From positions 17,545-81,544 of the forward strand of contig CAJUKS010000002.1 in NCBI GenBank assembly GCA_910587405.1: 64,000 nt of DNA, in the 5' to 3' direction. The notes beneath the pieces are model-generated. The model saw nothing but the letters and a program-made list of their open reading frames with translations. It had not been told where the DNA came from and ran no database searches. Positions 1-9,600 of this stretch are shown here, in pieces. A program made the translations under genes and the position numbers. The first letter of the stretch is position 1. Every line of letters begins with the position of its first letter. Source of the DNA: an uncultured Alphaproteobacteria bacterium (lineage in GTDB: Bacteria > Pseudomonadota > Alphaproteobacteria > RF32 > CAG-239).

Positions 1-15
1 GTCCGAACAATCTGA

Positions 16-363
16 TCAAATGGGTATAAACTGAGCCGGCGGACGGTACTGCGCTTCGGCGTTTCCGGAGATCACTCTTGCCGCCGTACGGCCGATTCTG
101 CTGTTTATCCCTTCGAAGAAAAGGGCGACCGGCACTTCCAGCGACTGGCTGATCATCCATAAACGGCTGCCCGAAACCCGGTTGCTTCCGTTCTCATATT
201 TTTGTATTTGTTGAAAAGTTGTTCCCACTGATGCTGCCAACTCAACCTGACTGATACGACGCAATTTACGAAAATGGCGAATTCTGCTGCCTATAAAAAC
301 GTCTATCGGATTTGGTTGATTGTTTGGAGTGCGGGCACGGTAGTTCTTAGTCACGTAAGTCAT
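16..363 (-). CDS. XRE-family HTH transcriptional regulator
   Basis: A 115-residue DNA-binding protein. Residues about 20-75 form a helix-turn-helix of the Cro/CI (XRE) type, with the signature TFQQIQKYENGSNRVSGSRL, which is typical of alphaproteobacterial XRE regulators. The C-terminal half is short and has no recognisable ligand domain. The ATG at 363 was chosen because AGGAG lies just upstream and the HTH follows at the usual distance; the frame stays open further upstream to about 570 but without a ribosome site. An imperfect inverted repeat lies 34-82 bp upstream, which suggests autoregulation (inference). It is the only regulator near the secretion locus, but it is separated from it by about 800 bp and a terminator, so control of that locus is speculative. 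Confidence 0.85.
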   Translation of the reverse strand: MTYVTKNYRARTPNNQPNPIDVFIGSRIRHFRKLRRISQVELAASVGTTFQQIQKYENGSNRVSGSRLWMISQSLEVPVALFFEGINSRIGRTAARVISGNAEAQYRPPAQFIPI

Positions 364-396
364 GTTCTGCTCCTCAAATTTTAAAAGATAAAATTT

Positions 397-445
397 GACC
401 ACTTCCGTAGTTTTTTGTCTAAAATCTGAACTGCGGAAGGTGGTC
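397..445. promoter_or_regulatory. Imperfect inverted repeat upstream of XRE gene (candidate operator)
   Basis: The arms are 397-412 (GACCACTTCCGTAGTT) and 429-445 (AACTGCGGAAGGTGGTC). They pair over 16-17 positions with one indel and one mismatch. A second, AT-only inverted repeat (376-383 with 389-396) lies between this and the ribosome site. The position fits an operator for the adjacent XRE regulator; a transcript hairpin is the alternative. Confidence 0.4.
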
Positions 446-598
446 GGAGAGGTAGAAACATCATGCATAACTATGATCCCTTGAACCTTTAAAACCGATT
501 TGGTTTCTGAACATACACTCAAGGCTCCCCGACCGTGGTGGCAGGGGATATACGAACTATCCGAAATCAAAAATCCCGGCAGTTCTTGCGGTATTATA

Positions 599-760
599 TC
601 CTATACCGGTTATGCTAGAGTTTTCTACGGCTCCGCATCCTTACGGATGCTACAGCTATGTTCGCGCCGTGTTTTAAAATTAGCGAAAAACAATTGTAAA
701 AGCAACCGCTTTTATTGTTCAAAACGGCGCGTAGCAACGGTTAGCAGCTAAGGAGGGCTT
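599..760. other. Intergenic region with nested inverted repeats (possible structured RNA)
   Basis: Arms seen: GCATCC/GGATGC (635-650), a 10-11 bp stem CGCGCCG(TG)TTT with AAACGGCGCG (663-674/721-731), an inner hairpin TAAAAGC/GCTTTTA plus AACAA/TTGTT (689-719), and GCTAC/GTAGC (649-653/731-735) enclosing them. No RNA family was recognised: the motifs of tmRNA, RNase P, SRP and 6S RNA were looked for and not seen. The rest of 364-1116, about 760-1100, is AT-rich and shows nothing else. Confidence 0.3.
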
Positions 761-1116
761 CAAAGAAACGCCTGATATCTCTTATGCGGTTTTTATCCCG
801 GAAGTATAATTAAGCGTTAATACAAATAATTAGTGGTTGAATAAAAAAACAATATCCCCATTTTGTTGTATAAGTTAATGTCCGATAAAACGAAATAAAA
901 TTTTTAAAATGATTAATAATAGTTGTTTATAACTATGTTTATATAACAAAAAATGCATTTTAAACTAGATTCAAAAATACTTATAACGGACGTAAGATCT
1001 TATGGCTGATTGCTCAGACAACCTAAAGCGTTTCAACCGCTCTGACAACTGTCTGTCCGCATCGGCAGATTATCGCTCAATATACAATACCACTCTCGGC
1101 ATACGGCTTTTTGTAA

Positions 1117-1140
1117 CAAAAAAGAGCTGTTTAACAGCCC
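1117..1140 (-). terminator. Rho-independent terminator after virB11
   Basis: Read on the minus strand: GGGCTGT, loop TAA, ACAGCTC, then TTTTTTG. It lies about 20 bp after the virB11 stop and closes the secretion operon. Confidence 0.8.
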
Positions 1141-1159
1141 TTTCTCCGGTTGGTCAGAT

Positions 1160-2128
1160 TTAGGTGACTTCAGTCACAGCACGAAGGTTGCCGTCACGGT
1201 TTATCTGGACGACCCTTAGCTTATGGTGCATTTCTTCAATTGTCTTTTTACGATCCATGGTCGGATAAGTATGCAAAATACGATCCACGAAAGCTTCGTA
1301 AGCCGCCGTCGAACTCTCGGCGTGAATCGTGGCCAGACAGTTGTCATGTCCGGATCCCATCAACTCCCACAATGCGCCGGCGTTGCTGGTGGAAATTTCA
1401 CCGCCGATAATCGCGTCGGGCGTAAAACGAACCACCAAGTCAATAATTTTGGCATAGTCAAATTGGTTGGTCTGTTCGGTACGAGACATCACGATATGTG
1501 CCCGGTTGGGATGCGGTACCAGCAGTTCGCGCGTATCTTCGATCGTGATAATCCGTTTATGAATATCCAAAATCTTCAGCAAATTGTTCAAAAAGGTGGT
1601 CTTACCGGTAGAAGTCGCACCGCTGACCAGAATATGATCACCGCGTTTAATACTTAACAGCAGGCGTTCATATGGGTCTTCCGGATCTTTAATGCTTTTC
1701 AACGGATTGATCTGATGCAGCTTTTCCCCCTGCTTAAGGCCGTAATCCCCCAACCCGAACGCCACATCGTCGCTGTGCACACGAATTGTCAGGGCAATAC
1801 CGCCGGTTAAGTCTTCTTCATCATACATCACGTTTTTGCCGCAAATGGCCGAAAAACGGTGTTCTCCCGGGATACTGGCATATACCACCGGACTGCCGGC
1901 AATCGGATCAAACGGGATTTCATAAGTATTGGCGACAATATAGAGCAAATCGGTCAAATATTCTTTGGTCAATTTCTCATCTTTGTACATTACCCACGGA
2001 TAGGCGCGTTTACCGCGCAGGCGCAGCCATACCTGCCCCGCGCGGTTAATCGCAACTTCTTCAATATTCTCCTGGTTATACCAGTAAGAAAGCGGACGTA
2101 AGACAGATTCCAATACTTCAAAACTCAT
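1160..2128 (-). CDS. virB11: VirB11-type secretion ATPase of the T4SS
   Basis: A 322-residue cytoplasmic hexameric-type ATPase that would energise the secretion machine at the inner membrane. The N-terminal domain (1-130) is followed by a RecA-like core with Walker A GATSTGKTT (170-178), the IEDTREL acidic box (about 197-202), the arginine/Walker B segment RFTPDAIIGGEI (about 234-245) and the His box ATIHAES (about 267). Length and motif spacing match VirB11 rather than the larger pilus ATPases such as PilQ in this window. The start has a perfect ribosome site (AAGGAGG) 5 bp upstream and lies 9 bp after the VirB10-domain gene, so the two are co-transcribed. It is the last gene of the T4SS unit. 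DotB is the corresponding ATPase in Dot/Icm systems, but the sequence reads more like VirB11. Confidence 0.92.
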   Translation of the reverse strand: MSFEVLESVLRPLSYWYNQENIEEVAINRAGQVWLRLRGKRAYPWVMYKDEKLTKEYLTDLLYIVANTYEIPFDPIAGSPVVYASIPGEHRFSAICGKNVMYDEEDLTGGIALTIRVHSDDVAFGLGDYGLKQGEKLHQINPLKSIKDPEDPYERLLLSIKRGDHILVSGATSTGKTTFLNNLLKILDIHKRIITIEDTRELLVPHPNRAHIVMSRTEQTNQFDYAKIIDLVVRFTPDAIIGGEISTSNAGALWELMGSGHDNCLATIHAESSTAAYEAFVDRILHTYPTMDRKKTIEEMHHKLRVVQINRDGNLRAVTEVT

Positions 2129-2137
2129 ATTACCTCC

Positions 2138-5100
2138 TTAAAACAACTGCGGCACACCGCTTCCGGACCCCGAAGAAGAGCCTGTCGACACCGGGGTACC
2201 GCCCATGCTCGGCGGCGGCGGCGGTGTTGCGCCAACCGACGAAGCCGGCGCCCGACCGGACTTGGAACCGGAATTTTCTTCCAGCAGCACCGGCTGAACC
2301 TGAGCTTTTTCAGATTCGTAGACAACCTGCGAAGAAGCGGAGCCGCCACCGCCGGTTGCCTGTTTGATCCGGCGTTCGGCAGCCTGAGTCGCAATACGGT
2401 CCTGAGCTTCCTTATCGTCAATCAGCACGTCTTTCTTCTTCATGTTGGTTGAAGCTTCGGCATCACGTTCTGCCGTGCGCAGCCACAGATCCACTTTCGG
2501 ATAGACGATGATGCGCGTACCGGCCGGAATATAAGTGAGCGGACGAATGTTGGTCTTGTCGGCCAAAATCTGTTCAAAAATCTGATTCATCTGATCAATG
2601 AAGTTTTGGCGGGCGTCGTTCGCAGCCTGCTGGCGCGAAGTCTCGGTTTCGGAACCGTTATCTTCCTCGTCGGTAGCCATCATATAGCTGGTGGCGCTGG
2701 TTAACAGGGTTGTAATAATCGGCATTGAATATTTTTTGCCCAGCTGTTGGTCAAGGTACCCTAAAGCACCGCCGCGGCCTTGAGCATCGCCGGTTTCACC
2801 CTGAAAGACGAACAGGACGCCGTCCGGACGGATCAAACGCTGCCACGAGATGGTCACACGAGCCGATTCCGAAGAAGTCTCCGAACCGCCGCCGACCGAT
2901 CCCAGCTCGCCCATCAGACGGCTGCCGGCCGGAATGACGATGTTGCGGCCGTCTTCGGCGTAAACGTTACGCTCGACAAAAGCGGTAATCGGCACCGGAT
3001 TCTGAGTATCGATCGAACGGGCAATAACCGCCGGAATCGGCTTGTCGGCAAGAATCATCTCGCTCATATCAACCCGCCACGAAGAAATTACCTTGTCAAT
3101 CCCCTGTTCCTGCCAGTCTTTTTGGTAACCGTCAAAAGCCTCTTTACGCACGCCGGAACTTATTTTACCGACATACATTCCCTGCCGCCGTTCGTTTTGT
3201 GCCGTTTGCAAGGCAGCAGAACGTTGCGGATCATAACGTTCACCCGGACCAAAGCCGCCGCCGGGTCCCAAATTGGCGCCGCCGGTTCCGGTCCCGTAAG
3301 CGCCGCCCTGACCGAAGGTTCCGGCCGGAACAAACATTTCGCCGGTATCTTGTTTTTTGGCCGCTTCTTCAATACCGATCAAAGAACCCTCGGCGTCGAC
3401 GACCAAACCGTCTGGCAGAAGTTTGCCGATAACCGATCCTTTTTTATCAACAACGCTGCCGTCTTCCATAATATCGCCCAGATATTCGCCGTCCGGCGTC
3501 AGGGCTATATTCAGCGACCGCTTAAACTGCCCGACGTCGGTAACGGTACGGGCACCGACTTCCGGCAATTGTGTCGGTTGTGACGCTTGCGGTTTTTCAT
3601 ACCAGTCCAATTTGACATTTCCGATCACCGAACCGTCGGCGCTGACGGCGGAACCGTCTTTGTTCAGTTGGCCGATCACATTGCCGCGAGCGTCCAAAAT
3701 ATCGCCGCCTTCGACCACCTCACCGAGAATATTGCCGTGAGCATCAACCACTTTTCCTTCGGCATTGACGTAGCCGACAACCTTACCGTCTTTGTCGTAA
3801 ACCTTGTTATCGGTTCCGATACGGCCGATCACTCTTCCCTTGCTGTCAACTGCCTGTAACTGGGGCAGGACATAGCCGATCACATTGCCGTCTTTGTCAT
3901 AGATCGGCTGTTTTTTTTCTGCTTCGTAAAATTGCAACGGCCGCGCACGGGCAATAACTTCGCCGCCGGCAGAAATAATGTCGCCGGAAGTTCCCAACGT
4001 CCCCACCAGCTCGTTATCCGAATTGACAACTCTGCCGTCCAGCTGCAATTCGCCGACAATGGCGTTCAGATTGTCACGAATATGAAAATCACGGTTTCCG
4101 CGGCCGATAACCTTTCCGGCCCGATCAACCAAAAATCCTTTTGTCAGGACGCCGATGTTCTGGTTTCCCAAAGTCAGAATCTGCCCGTCAGCCGTAATAT
4201 AACCGCTGACAAAATTGTTATTGTCATAGATATACAAATCATACAAGGCATAACCCGATTTAACGCCCTGAACCAGCACATTACCGTCAAAATCGACGAT
4301 TCCGACTCTTTCGCCGCGGCTGTTGACCACTTCGGCTTTGTCATTAACAATGCCGGTCAGTTTGTTATTGTTGTCGAAAGCAAAGCGATAACGGAACAAA
4401 ATCCCGGTCGGCAAGCCGGTACGCGAGCTTACCGAATCGTCGGGACGAATATAACCGATCGCGGCATTTTGCGCATTCACCACCGTACCGTCCAACGTGG
4501 AACGTCCGATAATCACGTTGTTGAAATTCATCACCGGCGCAATTTCCACCTTTTTGCCGACAATTGCATTTTTGGCATTCAGCACCATCCCGCGCTGATT
4601 GATGCAGCCCAGATTTTGGTTGGCGTAATTGGTTACTTTGCCCGTGGAGGCAACCGTTCCGACAATGTTGCCGCTGAAGTCAATCACCGCACCGGCTTCC
4701 ACGGCATGGCCGATAATCGCATTATTGACCGAGGCCGCCTGGCCGTTCGGCAGCAAATGCCCCATATTAACTTCACGGTAATTGCGAACTTCGCCCTGTC
4801 CGGCCACCACGCCCACAAATTCGCACTGGCTGTCAATAACCGGCGTATAGGCAACCGCCCCGCCGATTATCAGACCGTTGTTGTCAAAAACCACGTCACC
4901 GGCACCGGCTTTGCCGACGATCGAAGAACCGCGGTCACGCACAATGCCGTTATTGTCCACATATCCGATAAACCGCCCCGGCAGATCAAGTGCCAAACGA
5001 CGATTGCGCACCTTCCCGATTACCGGCATCATCGCATTCGGATTTTGCAGATCGGAAACCACGGTGTCATCCGGCAAAACCTTTGCGATATTTTTCAAAG

Positions 5101-6643
5101 ACTTGTCAAGCAACATATTGCCGTCGGCCAAAATCCCCAAACTGTTGCCGCTGTCATCGACGGCATAGTCTGCCACAATGCTTCGGCCTAACACCAGATT
5201 ACGTTCGTCAATGCTGTAACCGTATTGCGTCAGACGTCCGCTAATGGCTGCATTGTTATTTATCATTTCTCCGTTGGGATGTATCGAGGCGATCGGTTGT
5301 CCGCTCAGATTATAAATTTCGCCCAACGGCAGCAAATTACCGTCAATCCCGCCGTCGGCATTATAAACATAACCGAACGGGGACAAATACTTCTTCTCCT
5401 CGCCGTTGCTGTAAGCAGAACCGATCCCGTTAACACCGAGCACCTGGTTCAGCGAGTTGATAACCAACCGATTTTCAAAAGTTTTGCCGATATTGCGACC
5501 GTTATAATCGGAAGCGCGGCTGCCGTAAATCGAACCGACGGGGGTTCCTTCCAGAAGCACCACCTGGCCGTTTTTCAAAGCATGGGCTTTGAGGGTTCCG
5601 CGATAGTCGAAAACCGGTCCCGAAACAATCAACTGGCCGATCTGGGCGCCGTCAGCACCAAAAACCAACTGGCGCGGCCCGATCTGACCGATAAAATTGC
5701 GCGCTTTGGCAATTCGACCTTCGGGCATAATGCGACCGACGTATTTGCCGTTGGCATCGGTCACCGTAGACGCAATATCGGTCATAAAACCGATCACGGC
5801 TCCTTTGTCATTTGCGATTGTACCGTCGATCAAAAGACGGCCGATCACTTTGTTTTTTTCGACCACTTCACCGTTATAGGTCACAAAACCGATATATTTT
5901 CCGTTATTGTCAAAAGCATACCCCGATTTGACGATCCGGCCGATAACCTTATCAAGATTATCATAAGCAAAGCCGTTTGCTTTGATCAGGCCGATCGCCT
6001 TACCGTCAAAATCCGTCACTTTGCCGCCGGGGGCGATGCTGCCGATAAACTTTCCTGACGCATCGATAACCATCTTTGAAGAAATCAGACGACCGTCTAA
6101 AACATAATCATTGCCGACTTTACGGTAAGCATAGCCGTCGGGTGAAACGAAACCGATATTTTGTCCCTGAAGGTTGGAATACAGTCCGTCGCCGGTCAAT
6201 CGGCCAACCGTTTCGCCGCTGTCGGAATAAACCAGCCCCGGAAACAAAACCGCGCCTAAAATTGAAAAGCGGTCATCAACCACCAAACCGTTCGGCAACA
6301 CTTTGCCGACGATTTTTCCGGTAGCCAAGCGTACCGTACCGTCATTGTTGACTTTGCCGAGCAGCCGGTTGTCATTGCCGATGGCAATGCCCCGCGGGAC
6401 CACGCCGCCGATCAGACTGCCGTCAAAATTGACAATCAAACTGTCGGCGGTAATATTACCGATCAGCTGATTTTCAAAGCTGACAACCTTACCGTCGGGA
6501 ATAACCTTACCGATCAGGTCGCCGTTAAAGTCGATGGCGGTAATTTCCTGGGCCGAAGCAACGGAAATATTCAAAGCCAGACACCAGCCGAAAGCTGCTG
6601 TTTTTACGGATAACGCTAATATTTTGCCCAACTTCAGTTTCAA
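2138..6643 (-). CDS. virB10: Giant repeat protein with C-terminal VirB10 domain (DotG-like)
   Basis: A 1501-residue exported protein. It starts with a signal-peptide-like hydrophobic segment (ALSVKTAAFGWCLALNISVASAQ). Residues about 33-1110 are built almost entirely of degenerate units of about 17 residues with the theme (D/N)GxxIGxVxxDGxVV(D/N). After a Gly/Pro-rich stretch (about 1120-1160) comes a VirB10/TrbI domain (about 1200-1420), with IPAVIARSID, the VIPAGSRLMGELGSV type motif, SWQRLIRPDG and PAGTRIIVYPKVDLWL. The tail is Pro/Ser/Gly-rich. Known: VirB10/DotG spans the envelope and forms the core channel, and Legionella DotG also has a repeat region, though this one is far longer. The start is TTG, with GGAGGAAC placed 8 bp upstream over the stop of the preceding gene. 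Oddly, there is no clear cytoplasmic N-terminus; the membrane anchor seems to sit in the partner protein upstream. Confidence 0.85.
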   Translation of the reverse strand: MKLKLGKILALSVKTAAFGWCLALNISVASAQEITAIDFNGDLIGKVIPDGKVVSFENQLIGNITADSLIVNFDGSLIGGVVPRGIAIGNDNRLLGKVNNDGTVRLATGKIVGKVLPNGLVVDDRFSILGAVLFPGLVYSDSGETVGRLTGDGLYSNLQGQNIGFVSPDGYAYRKVGNDYVLDGRLISSKMVIDASGKFIGSIAPGGKVTDFDGKAIGLIKANGFAYDNLDKVIGRIVKSGYAFDNNGKYIGFVTYNGEVVEKNKVIGRLLIDGTIANDKGAVIGFMTDIASTVTDANGKYVGRIMPEGRIAKARNFIGQIGPRQLVFGADGAQIGQLIVSGPVFDYRGTLKAHALKNGQVVLLEGTPVGSIYGSRASDYNGRNIGKTFENRLVINSLNQVLGVNGIGSAYSNGEEKKYLSPFGYVYNADGGIDGNLLPLGEIYNLSGQPIASIHPNGEMINNNAAISGRLTQYGYSIDERNLVLGRSIVADYAVDDSGNSLGILADGNMLLDKSLKNIAKVLPDDTVVSDLQNPNAMMPVIGKVRNRRLALDLPGRFIGYVDNNGIVRDRGSSIVGKAGAGDVVFDNNGLIIGGAVAYTPVIDSQCEFVGVVAGQGEVRNYREVNMGHLLPNGQAASVNNAIIGHAVEAGAVIDFSGNIVGTVASTGKVTNYANQNLGCINQRGMVLNAKNAIVGKKVEIAPVMNFNNVIIGRSTLDGTVVNAQNAAIGYIRPDDSVSSRTGLPTGILFRYRFAFDNNNKLTGIVNDKAEVVNSRGERVGIVDFDGNVLVQGVKSGYALYDLYIYDNNNFVSGYITADGQILTLGNQNIGVLTKGFLVDRAGKVIGRGNRDFHIRDNLNAIVGELQLDGRVVNSDNELVGTLGTSGDIISAGGEVIARARPLQFYEAEKKQPIYDKDGNVIGYVLPQLQAVDSKGRVIGRIGTDNKVYDKDGKVVGYVNAEGKVVDAHGNILGEVVEGGDILDARGNVIGQLNKDGSAVSADGSVIGNVKLDWYEKPQASQPTQLPEVGARTVTDVGQFKRSLNIALTPDGEYLGDIMEDGSVVDKKGSVIGKLLPDGLVVDAEGSLIGIEEAAKKQDTGEMFVPAGTFGQGGAYGTGTGGANLGPGGGFGPGERYDPQRSAALQTAQNERRQGMYVGKISSGVRKEAFDGYQKDWQEQGIDKVISSWRVDMSEMILADKPIPAVIARSIDTQNPVPITAFVERNVYAEDGRNIVIPAGSRLMGELGSVGGGSETSSESARVTISWQRLIRPDGVLFVFQGETGDAQGRGGALGYLDQQLGKKYSMPIITTLLTSATSYMMATDEEDNGSETETSRQQAANDARQNFIDQMNQIFEQILADKTNIRPLTYIPAGTRIIVYPKVDLWLRTAERDAEASTNMKKKDVLIDDKEAQDRIATQAAERRIKQATGGGGSASSQVVYESEKAQVQPVLLEENSGSKSGRAPASSVGATPPPPPSMGGTPVSTGSSSGSGSGVPQLF

Positions 6644-6645
6644 TT

Positions 6646-9600
6646 TTAGTTCCTCCGATTTTTAGCCACTTCCTGCAGAGCATAGCCGGAAACTTTTTTA
6701 TCCAGATTGATGAACGAACCGTTGCTCTTCAGATAGCCGATAACTTTGCCGTCTCTGCCGATCACGCTGCCGTCAAAACGCAGCCTTCCCGCATATTGTC
6801 CGTCATTGCTTAAAATAGTGGTACCGATTTTATAAATACGTCCCAAAATCGCTTCATTATTGTCAACGGCCAAATCCGAAGACAGACTGCGGCCGATCAC
6901 TTCGCCGGTTTTTGCAGTTACGGTACCGGCAAAATTAACATAGCCGACCACCTTGTCCGCATCGTCAATAACGACGTCGCCGTCCATAACTTCGCCGATC
7001 AGTTTACCCGAATTGTTGATCACGTTGCCGTCCGAAAGCACGCGGCCGATATTGATATTCAACACGTCAATTACATTGCCGTCCGGCATCACCGCACCGA
7101 TCACCCGGCCGCCGAAGTCAATGACGGCACCGCGTTTGAGAACACTGAGGTTTTTATCGGTAGAGCCGCCGGGAAGAATCGCGGTCAGGTTGGTATTTTT
7201 CAAATCAATAACGTCTCCCAGCGAGTTGACGCGTCCTTTATAACTCCCCCAAATATCAATAACGATATTTTCCGGAATGACCTCTCCCAGCACTTCCGAT
7301 TTGGAATTTAATATTTTGCCGTCAGCCGAAGTACGACCGACCGTCTTGCCGTCCAGATCGACCACCCGACCGTCAGTCAGGCTGTAACCGAGGAAAGCGC
7401 CGTCGTAACCGATTGCCGCCCCTCGTTTGAGCACGGCGCCTTTGTATTCGCCGTTATGATCAAAAAACATTCCCTTCGCGTCCAAACGTCCCAGCTTTTC
7501 GCCAAAACGGTTAACCACTTCGCCGTTGTACCCGGCCTGACCGACCACATTGCCGTTAGGATCGGCAACTTGACCGGAGACAACCGGCCGACCCAGAACA
7601 TGGTTATAAAAGCTCATGCCGTCACTGTATATTTTGCCCATCGAAACGCCTTTGGCATCATACACATAACCGTCGGGGAACAAGTGTCCGATCAGTTTTC
7701 CCGCCGGATCGATCACCGCGGTTTTTTCCTGCAGGGTAACACCGATAATGCTGTTGTTCTCGTCTACCAGCACATTATGCGCCAACAATCTGCCCGCCGG
7801 ACGGCCCTTCATCGGAACCCGTCCGCTTTCGTTAACCATATTGAGGAAGTTTCCTTCCAAATCGTACGCATAAGTGTTTTCCAGCACCCGACCGACATAT
7901 CCGCCTTTCTTGTCAAAGACGTCTCCGTAAGTGCCGACGCAGCCGACCGCCTGTCCCTGAGGCGAAAAGACCAAGCCGTTGGAGTTGACCGAACCGAGGA
8001 AGTTGCCATCATACGAAACCGCAATTCCCGATCGCGAAACGCCGCCGACGATCTCGCCTTTTTCATCCAACACCGTGCCGTCGGGATTGACGCAGCCGAC
8101 ATAAGAGCCGCCGTTGTCGCGAACAATGCCGTCGGTATCGACTTCGCCGATCATGGTACAGGTATTGTCAAACACCGGTCCCGGCGTCACAACTTCGCCG
8201 ACGTATTCGCCGCTTTCGTTAACCACCACACCGTCGGCATTAACCTTATAACCAGTGTCTTCGTTTGCTTTGCGGATAACGCCGTCTTTTTCGAGATAGC
8301 CGATGTTTTTGCATCCCAAGCCGACCACCAGTCCGCCGCGTACCAAACGCGCCACGATTTTCGACCCGGACGGATTTTTCACCAGACCGTTGGAAAGGAT
8401 ACGGCCGACAATTTGTTTACGGTCGTTTTCAACGGTACCGTTCGAATTGACTTTGCCGAGGATTTCTCCCTGCGGCGTTACCGGAATCATTTGTTCCTGA
8501 ATCAGGCGTCCGAGAATCGTTTGGGTGCTGTTGATGACGTTACCGTTTTCGTCGACATAACCGACGATATTGCCTTCTTTGTCATAAACTTCGCCGTTTT
8601 TACCGACATAACCGCTGATTTTACCGAATTTGTCCAGCACAATTTGCGAAAAACCGGCCACTTCTCCGATCGGATTGCCGTTGAGATCAACAATCGTCCC
8701 GTCCGGCAGCATTTTGCCGATCACATTGCCGTTGAAATCAATCACATTACCGTTTTCATCGACATAGCCGATCACATTGCCGTCTTTGTCATAAGCCAGC
8801 TTGCGGCTGACCGTGCCGGCCTGCCCGATCACATTGCCGTCTTCGTCTACAATCGTCCCGTCCGGCAGCATCTTGCCGATGATATTGCCGTCAAAATCCA
8901 CTACATTTCCGTTTTCGTCAACATAACCGATGATATTGCCGTCTTTATCATAGGCCAAACGCTGATATGACGGACCGGCTCGGCCGATCACATTGCCGTT
9001 ATTGTCAACGATGCTGCCGTCAGGCTGAACTTTGCCGATCACGTTTCCGGCAAAGTCGATCACATTGCCGTTTTCGTCAATATAACCGATAATATTGCCG
9101 TCTTTGTCATAGGCAAGACGGCGGCCGCTGGCATCAACTTTGCCGATCACGTTGCCCTGACCGTCGACCAAGGTACCGTCCGGCATCAACTGCCCGATTT
9201 TTTTACCCTCGGCGCCGATTACATTGCCGTCTTCGTCCACATAGCCCATCACTTTGCCATCTTCGTCATAAGCCAGCAAATTGCCTTCGCCGCCGGCAGA
9301 TCCGATTTCGTTGCCGCGAACGTCCACCAGAGTTCCGTCGGGACGGCTGCGCCCGATCGTATTGCCTTCAAAGTCGAGCACATTGCCTTTTTCGTCAACA
9401 TACCCCATGACATTGCCGTCTTTATCGTAGGCAAGACGACGGCGAGCGCTTTTGGCATCCAGATTTTTCTCGGCAATGACATTGCCGTCTTTGTCGACCC
9501 GGCCGACCACTTCACCGTTGGCGTCCACCACGCTGCCGTCAGGCATAACCACACCGATGATATTGCCGTCGTTGTCGACCGCAACCTGCCCCGATTTGGT

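Noticed and set aside
500..751. 83-codon open frame in the spacer after the XRE gene
   Set aside because: No ribosome site, odd composition, and it overlaps the stem-loop region.
599..760. tmRNA, RNase P RNA, SRP RNA or 6S RNA
   Set aside because: None of the conserved cores of these RNAs could be found.
3932..5191. Long plus-strand open frame (about 419 codons) across the VirB10 repeat gene
   Set aside because: Antisense shadow of the repeat array; repeated codons keep the opposite frame open. No ribosome site or family features.
7456..8970. Long plus-strand open frame (about 504 codons) across the second repeat gene
   Set aside because: Same antisense effect of the 17-residue repeats; the minus-strand gene has a membrane anchor, coupling and motifs.
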